A stretch of DNA of 64,000 nt. Origin: Mycolicibacterium sp. ND9-15 (GTDB lineage Bacteria; Actinomycetota; Actinomycetes; Mycobacteriales; Mycobacteriaceae). Shown here piece after piece: positions 60,352 through 64,000 of this stretch. How positions within the stretch are numbered: the stretch's first letter is position 1; the number at the start of each line of letters is the position of its first letter. A model generated the notes under the pieces. That model made no database searches, was not told the origin of the DNA, and worked only from the letters and a program-made list of their open reading frames with translations. A program made the position numbers and the translations under genes. The stretch lies in the NCBI RefSeq assembly GCF_035918395.1, contig NZ_CP142362.1, forward strand, positions 4,067,501-4,131,500, given 5' to 3'.

Positions 60352-61560
60352 ATGGCGTTCGGAGACGGCGCGGATGACGCGGGGCTGAAATCGGCGTGGG
60401 ACGACTTCTGCGATCGACTCAAGGACGCCGGCGAGCGGGTCTTCAAGGATCACAACGCCGCCTCGGGACGCCAGCGGGTGGACGGTTTCCGGTTCCTGAC
60501 GCAGAACCTCGGGCAGGCGTTCGACCTCGCGCTGGAGACCCGCAACACCCGGTATCCCCAAGTCCACACCTTCTGCCACCCGACCAGGAAGCTCGGCGGC
60601 GACTGTGCGGACTTCCTGTACCAGCAGGCCTGGATCGACGGGGCGTCGACGTATCGGATCACCGGCGATCGCGGCACCGCCTCGTTCCTCAACATCACGG
60701 TGCAGGGCCCGCGGCGGGACGGTCCGGGCGTACTGCGTGAACCGTTCGGTGACGTGCCCGAGGCCAATCTGACTGGCGCCCAACTGGAGACGGCCGCCGA
60801 TGGAAGTTTCGAGGTCTATGTCGGCGGGTCGCAGCGGGGACCGAACTGGCTGCCCACTACGCCCGGATCCCGCAAACTGTTCATCCGCCAGGGATTCGAC
60901 CGCTGGTCGGAACTTCCGGCCCGGATGCGCATCGAGCGCATTGACATGACCGAGCCCCGGCCGCTGCCGACACCTGCCGAAATGGTCGAGGCGATCGAAT
61001 GGGCGGGCGACTTCCTCACCGGGATCATGGCCGACTGGCCCGAATATCCGTTTGCCCACGGCGGTGTCGACGCCGACCACCCCAACCAATTCCCCGACAT
61101 GACGGCGACCGGTGACGACGCCAAACGCGGTCGCGCGGCAGTGAACATGCACTGGCGGCTGGCGCCCGACGAGGCGTTGATCGTGGAATTCGACGCCCAC
61201 GACGGGCTGTGGATGCTGACCAACATGGGCGCCTTCTTCACCAGCATGGACTACCTGTACCGGCCGGTGAGCTACACGCCTAGCCGCACCGCGGTCGACT
61301 CGGACGGTAGGGTGCGCCTGGTGCTGGCGCACGACGACCCCGGCTGCCACAACTGGCTGGACACGCAGGGATTCGAGCGCGGCAACCTGACATACCGGCA
61401 CATGCTCGACGGCGAACCCGCGACGCTGCACACCCGGTTGGTCAAGCGCGCCGACCTGGCCGACGCGCTGCCGCCGGACACCGCGACCGTGACGCCCGCC
61501 GAGCGCATCGCACAGATGTGGGCACGGTTCCGGGGGATTCGGCAGCGCCATGACCAGTGA
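60352..61560 (+). CDS. DUF1214-like conserved protein
   Basis: 402 aa, ATG start. No signal peptide or obvious catalytic motif. The middle and end have the DUF1214-like pattern: IDGASTYRITGDRG, FEVYVGGSQRG, and a C-terminal HDDPGCHNWLDTQGFERGNLTYRHML. Such proteins are beta-rich and often sit in actinobacterial catabolic operons without assigned function. Followed by an amidase after 18 nt. Confidence 0.7.
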   Translation: MAFGDGADDAGLKSAWDDFCDRLKDAGERVFKDHNAASGRQRVDGFRFLTQNLGQAFDLALETRNTRYPQVHTFCHPTRKLGGDCADFLYQQAWIDGASTYRITGDRGTASFLNITVQGPRRDGPGVLREPFGDVPEANLTGAQLETAADGSFEVYVGGSQRGPNWLPTTPGSRKLFIRQGFDRWSELPARMRIERIDMTEPRPLPTPAEMVEAIEWAGDFLTGIMADWPEYPFAHGGVDADHPNQFPDMTATGDDAKRGRAAVNMHWRLAPDEALIVEFDAHDGLWMLTNMGAFFTSMDYLYRPVSYTPSRTAVDSDGRVRLVLAHDDPGCHNWLDTQGFERGNLTYRHMLDGEPATLHTRLVKRADLADALPPDTATVTPAERIAQMWARFRGIRQRHDQ

Positions 61561-61578
61561 GGCCGTTACCGTTCGCGC

Positions 61579-62943
61579 ATGACGGCTGACGTCGCGCTGT
61601 GGCCCGCCCATCGGCTGGCCGAGGGTATCCGTCGTCGTGAATTCTCCAGCCGCGAGCTGCTCGACCTCTATCTGGACCGCATCGCACGCCTGAACCCGTC
61701 GCTGAACGCGGTCGTGACGCTCGACCCTGACGGCGCTCGTCGCGCAGCGGATGCCGCGGATGCTGCAGTCGCGCGGAACGAGGTGGTCGGGCCTCTGCAC
61801 GGGATACCGATGACCGTCAAGGACACCTTCGATACCGCGGGCATGCGGACTACGTGCGGGGTGCCGGCGTGGGACCGTGTGCCCGAGCGCGACGCCGACG
61901 CGGTACGCAGGCTGCGCGACGCCGGCGCGATCATCTTCGGCAAGACGAATGTGCCTGCGATGGCCGCCGACTGGCAGACGTTCAACTCGATCTTCGGAGT
62001 GACGAACAATCCGTGGGACACGTCGCGGTCCACCGGAGGCTCGTCGGGCGGGGCGGCGGCCGCGCTAGCCGCTGGTCTGACCGCCCTGGAGCTTGGCAGT
62101 GACATCGCCGGGTCGATTCGGTTGCCGTCGAACTGGTGTGGTGTGTGTGGACACAAGCCCACCTGGGGTATCGTGCCGCAGCTCGGCCATCTACCGCCGC
62201 CTCCGGGCGCGCTGTCGATCCCCGACCTCGCCGTGACGGGGCCGTTGGCACGCAATGTGACGGATCTTCAGTTGGCCCTGGACATCCTGGCGGGTCCGGC
62301 GGCGAATGATGCGATCGGGTGGCGCCTCGAGCTGCCGCCGGCGCGCGCATCGACGCTGACCAAGCTGCGGGTGGCCACCTGGCTCGACGATCCGGCCTAT
62401 CCTCTAGAGCGCGAGGTCGCGGTGGTGCTCGGTTCGGCGGTGACGGCGCTGGCGGATGCCGGCGCGAACCTGGTGGACGCTGCGGTGCCGGTGAGCCTGC
62501 CTGAGGTGGTAGGGCTGCACATGGAGTTGCTGTACCCGTTGATGGACGCGTTGTCGGACTTACGCCACCGAGACTGGTTGCGGGCCAACGAGCGGCGCGA
62601 GATGATGCGAACCCAGATGCGGAACTACTTCCGTCAAGTCGATGCGTTGCTCATGCCCGTGGCCATGGTGCCCGCCATTGCGCACGATCACCTCGAGCCG
62701 ATGGCCGACCGGGTGCTGGCGCTCGCCGGTGGAACCCGTTCGTACCTGGACCTTTTCGGCTGGGTCGGCCTGCCGACCGTCGCGTACCTTCCTGCCACGG
62801 CCGTGCCGGTCGGCCGCACCGCGAACGGCCTGCCCGTCGGCATACAGATCGTCGGACCGCATCTCGAGGACCGCACCACCTTGGCCGTCGCCCGCGAGAT
62901 CGAACGGGAACTAGGCGGATTCGTGCCGCCTCCCGAACACTGA
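61579..62943 (+). CDS. Amidase signature (AS) family hydrolase
   Basis: 454 aa. Ser-cisSer-Lys triad: Lys81 in MTVKDTFDTAG, the cis-serine in STGGSSGGAAAALAAG, and the nucleophile serine in DIAGSIRLPS. The usual length for the family. It hydrolyses a primary or cyclic amide; the substrate could be a nitrogenous intermediate or storage/aryl amide. Last gene of the ten-gene operon, with the stop 5 bases before the convergent secreted-protein stop at 62949. Confidence 0.92.
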   Translation: MTADVALWPAHRLAEGIRRREFSSRELLDLYLDRIARLNPSLNAVVTLDPDGARRAADAADAAVARNEVVGPLHGIPMTVKDTFDTAGMRTTCGVPAWDRVPERDADAVRRLRDAGAIIFGKTNVPAMAADWQTFNSIFGVTNNPWDTSRSTGGSSGGAAAALAAGLTALELGSDIAGSIRLPSNWCGVCGHKPTWGIVPQLGHLPPPPGALSIPDLAVTGPLARNVTDLQLALDILAGPAANDAIGWRLELPPARASTLTKLRVATWLDDPAYPLEREVAVVLGSAVTALADAGANLVDAAVPVSLPEVVGLHMELLYPLMDALSDLRHRDWLRANERREMMRTQMRNYFRQVDALLMPVAMVPAIAHDHLEPMADRVLALAGGTRSYLDLFGWVGLPTVAYLPATAVPVGRTANGLPVGIQIVGPHLEDRTTLAVAREIERELGGFVPPPEH

Positions 62944-62948
62944 CTCGG

Positions 62949-63389
62949 TTACAGCCGCTGCAGCTTGAACGTCCAGAACTGCATTCCCGGCGGGCCGTTG
63001 AAACACCCGACGTCATAGTGCGACTCGATGGTGCCGACCAGCGACACCTCGTCCCACGAGTAGGTCTCCCGGGTCGGAAGTACCTGGCCCGGGCAGCGCA
63101 GACCGTCGGGCACGTCGACGGTCATCGTGTAACGACCGTCGACCAGTTTGGCCTGGCCCTCGTAGTAGGCATAGAACTTCAGCCGCGGCCGCGCACTGAC
63201 ATAGACGCAGTCGAGTGGTCTGTCCGGGAGGCAGGCGGTGATGTACCACACCCACGAGGCGCGGTCGTAACGGTTCGTGAGCAGGTCGTAGTTACCCAGC
63301 GTCATCATCGCGTTGGCGGGCGCCGGCGTCACCATGCCCGCAGCGATCAGGAGCGCCGCCGCTGCGACGACGGCCTTCAAGCGCTTCAA
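62949..63389 (-). CDS. Small secreted hypothetical protein
   Basis: 146 aa with a Sec signal peptide: MKRLKAVVAAAALLIAAG, followed by TPAPANA as a cleavage site. The mature part has four cysteines (ACLPDRPLDC, RCPG, GCFNGP), probably two disulfides, and aromatic-rich strands (YDRASWVWYI). This pattern resembles small secreted mycobacterial proteins of unknown role. It does not fit the surrounding catabolism. Confidence 0.7.
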   Translation of the reverse strand: MKRLKAVVAAAALLIAAGMVTPAPANAMMTLGNYDLLTNRYDRASWVWYITACLPDRPLDCVYVSARPRLKFYAYYEGQAKLVDGRYTMTVDVPDGLRCPGQVLPTRETYSWDEVSLVGTIESHYDVGCFNGPPGMQFWTFKLQRL

Positions 63390-63455
63390 CGTCGTTCCTC
63401 CATGTCCCCGCCCCGATGCTCATCAAATCACCTCGGCGAAGCACTCACGTGGCTA

Positions 63456-64000
63456 TCAGGCGATGACGGCCGCTTCTTTGCGCTCGGTGATCGGCCGGGC
63501 CAGTTCCTGTTGGTTGCAGATGCGCTGCAGCTTCTCCAAAGTCTCGTCGAGGCCGGGACCTAACGGCTTGCTGGGAGTGAACGTGGCGGGCAGGTTACGC
63601 ATGCCCTGGATCACCCCGATCGTGTCGTAATGGATGGTGCCTTCGGGATCGCACACGTAGTCGGGCATCCGGTCCAGCACGGCGGTCAGCATCGACTTGA
63701 ATACCGTCCGCGCCACGTTGGACCCAACGCAACGGTGCACACCGATGCCGAAACTGAAGTGCCGGTTGCCCTTGCGATCGAGAATGACGTCGTTCGGCTT
63801 CTCGAACACCGACGGATCACGGTTGGCCATGGCCCACGAGAGCCAGAGTCGCTCGAATCGCTTGAACTGTTGGCCCTCCACCTCGACATCCTCGGCGAAG
63901 GTCCGGCCGTCGCCGGGCGCCGGAGTGAAGAAACGCAGGAACTCCTCGGTGGCGGGCTGCAACAGGGTGTCACGCTCTCGGCTGAGCCGTTCCCGTTCAT
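63456..64000 (-). CDS. Cytochrome P450, C-terminal part (truncated by window edge)
   Basis: About 181 residues visible; the frame stays open to the right edge, so the N-terminus is outside. FLRFFTPAPGDGRTF, WLSWAMANRDPSVFEKP, and heme-binding FGIGVHRCVGSNVAR with the cysteine ligand. The I-helix and ExxR would lie upstream. The C-terminal extension (PDYVCDPEGTIHYDTIG) resembles another mycobacterial P450 branch, different from the three complete P450s here. Single-gene unit as seen; its neighbours on the other side are unknown. Confidence 0.9.
   Translation of the reverse strand, partial: ERERLSRERDTLLQPATEEFLRFFTPAPGDGRTFAEDVEVEGQQFKRFERLWLSWAMANRDPSVFEKPNDVILDRKGNRHFSFGIGVHRCVGSNVARTVFKSMLTAVLDRMPDYVCDPEGTIHYDTIGVIQGMRNLPATFTPSKPLGPGLDETLEKLQRICNQQELARPITERKEAAVIA

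Noticed and set aside
59482..61800. Very long open frame on the minus strand (772 codons)
   Set aside because: Antisense to the isomerase-like and DUF1214-like genes; arginine/glutamine/histidine-rich low-complexity translation without any domain; typical GC-rich shadow.
1..64000. Genomic island or plasmid boundary
   Set aside because: No integrase, tRNA-associated repeat, replication or conjugation gene; one IS element and uniform base composition do not show transfer.

Overview
The window is GC-rich, densely packed actinobacterial DNA, most likely from an environmental Mycobacterium/Mycolicibacterium-type organism. The evidence is a mycofactocin-type short-chain dehydrogenase, two LLM (F420-type) oxidoreductases, a high density of FadE-like acyl-CoA dehydrogenases, P450s paired with single-cluster ferredoxins, TetR/MarR regulators, frequent GTG/TTG starts and 4-base stop/start overlaps. 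No tRNA, rRNA, CRISPR array or phage gene was seen. Almost everything is catabolic: oxygenases, amidohydrolases and beta-oxidation enzymes that look suited to a hydrophobic cyclic carbon source (terpenoid, alicyclic, aromatic or steroid-like; the substrate cannot be named from sequence).

Layout. 1-1.5 kb: end of a crotonase, then a DUF559-type gene. 7.4-1.5 kb (minus): seven-gene operon of CMD protein, Rieske oxygenase, ~110-aa partner, amidohydrolase, SnoaL-like protein and two FadEs. 7.6-15.3 kb (plus): divergent operon with amidohydrolase 2, FadE, SDR, CoA transferase, enoyl-CoA hydratase, thiolase and FadE, close to a complete CoA-dependent degradation set. 15.3-19.6 kb: mycofactocin SDR, TetR, divergent P450 with a perfect palindromic operator, second TetR plus an unknown protein. 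19.6-25.4 kb (minus): phosphotransferase/FadE pair, TetR, an SDR remnant, LLM oxidoreductase, an unknown protein, an epimerase. 25.5-29.7 kb: FadE, an IS481-type element with 15-bp target duplication, a frameshifted aldehyde dehydrogenase. 29.8-39.5 kb (plus): Rieske/partner/amidohydrolase/MarR, ferredoxin reductase, SDR, a third Rieske/partner pair, TauD-type dioxygenase, P450, ferredoxin, DUF1330. 39.5-47.7 kb (minus): hydrolase, ferredoxin, P450, then an operon of NuoF-like flavoprotein, ferredoxin, DUF35-thiolase fusion, hydrolase and two HIBADH-type dehydrogenases. 47.7-51.9 kb: unknown protein (+), hydrolase, Rieske ferredoxin and two amidohydrolases (-). 52.2-62.9 kb (plus): ten-gene operon of three FadEs, hydratase, SDR, LLM, sulfotransferase, TIM-barrel isomerase-like, DUF1214-like and amidase. 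The end holds a small secreted protein and a truncated P450.

The most interesting material: (i) a Rieske oxygenase followed by an uncharacterised ~110-aa protein, present three times; (ii) two paralogous amidohydrolases next to that module whose metal-binding HxH is replaced by ExN; (iii) two shared operator motifs, TGAGAATCNNGTTCTCA and AAGTACTTGATA, tying distant operons into apparent regulons; (iv) a DUF35-thiolase fusion without a recognisable nucleophilic Cys, beside a stand-alone NuoF-like protein and a ferredoxin; (v) two families of dispersed intergenic hairpins. The three Rieske proteins probably draw electrons from the KshB-like reductase at 33210-34229, the P450s from their adjacent ferredoxins, and the FadE/hydratase/thiolase sets process the CoA-bound products. 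No acyl-CoA ligase is present, so activation depends on the CoA transferase or on genes elsewhere.
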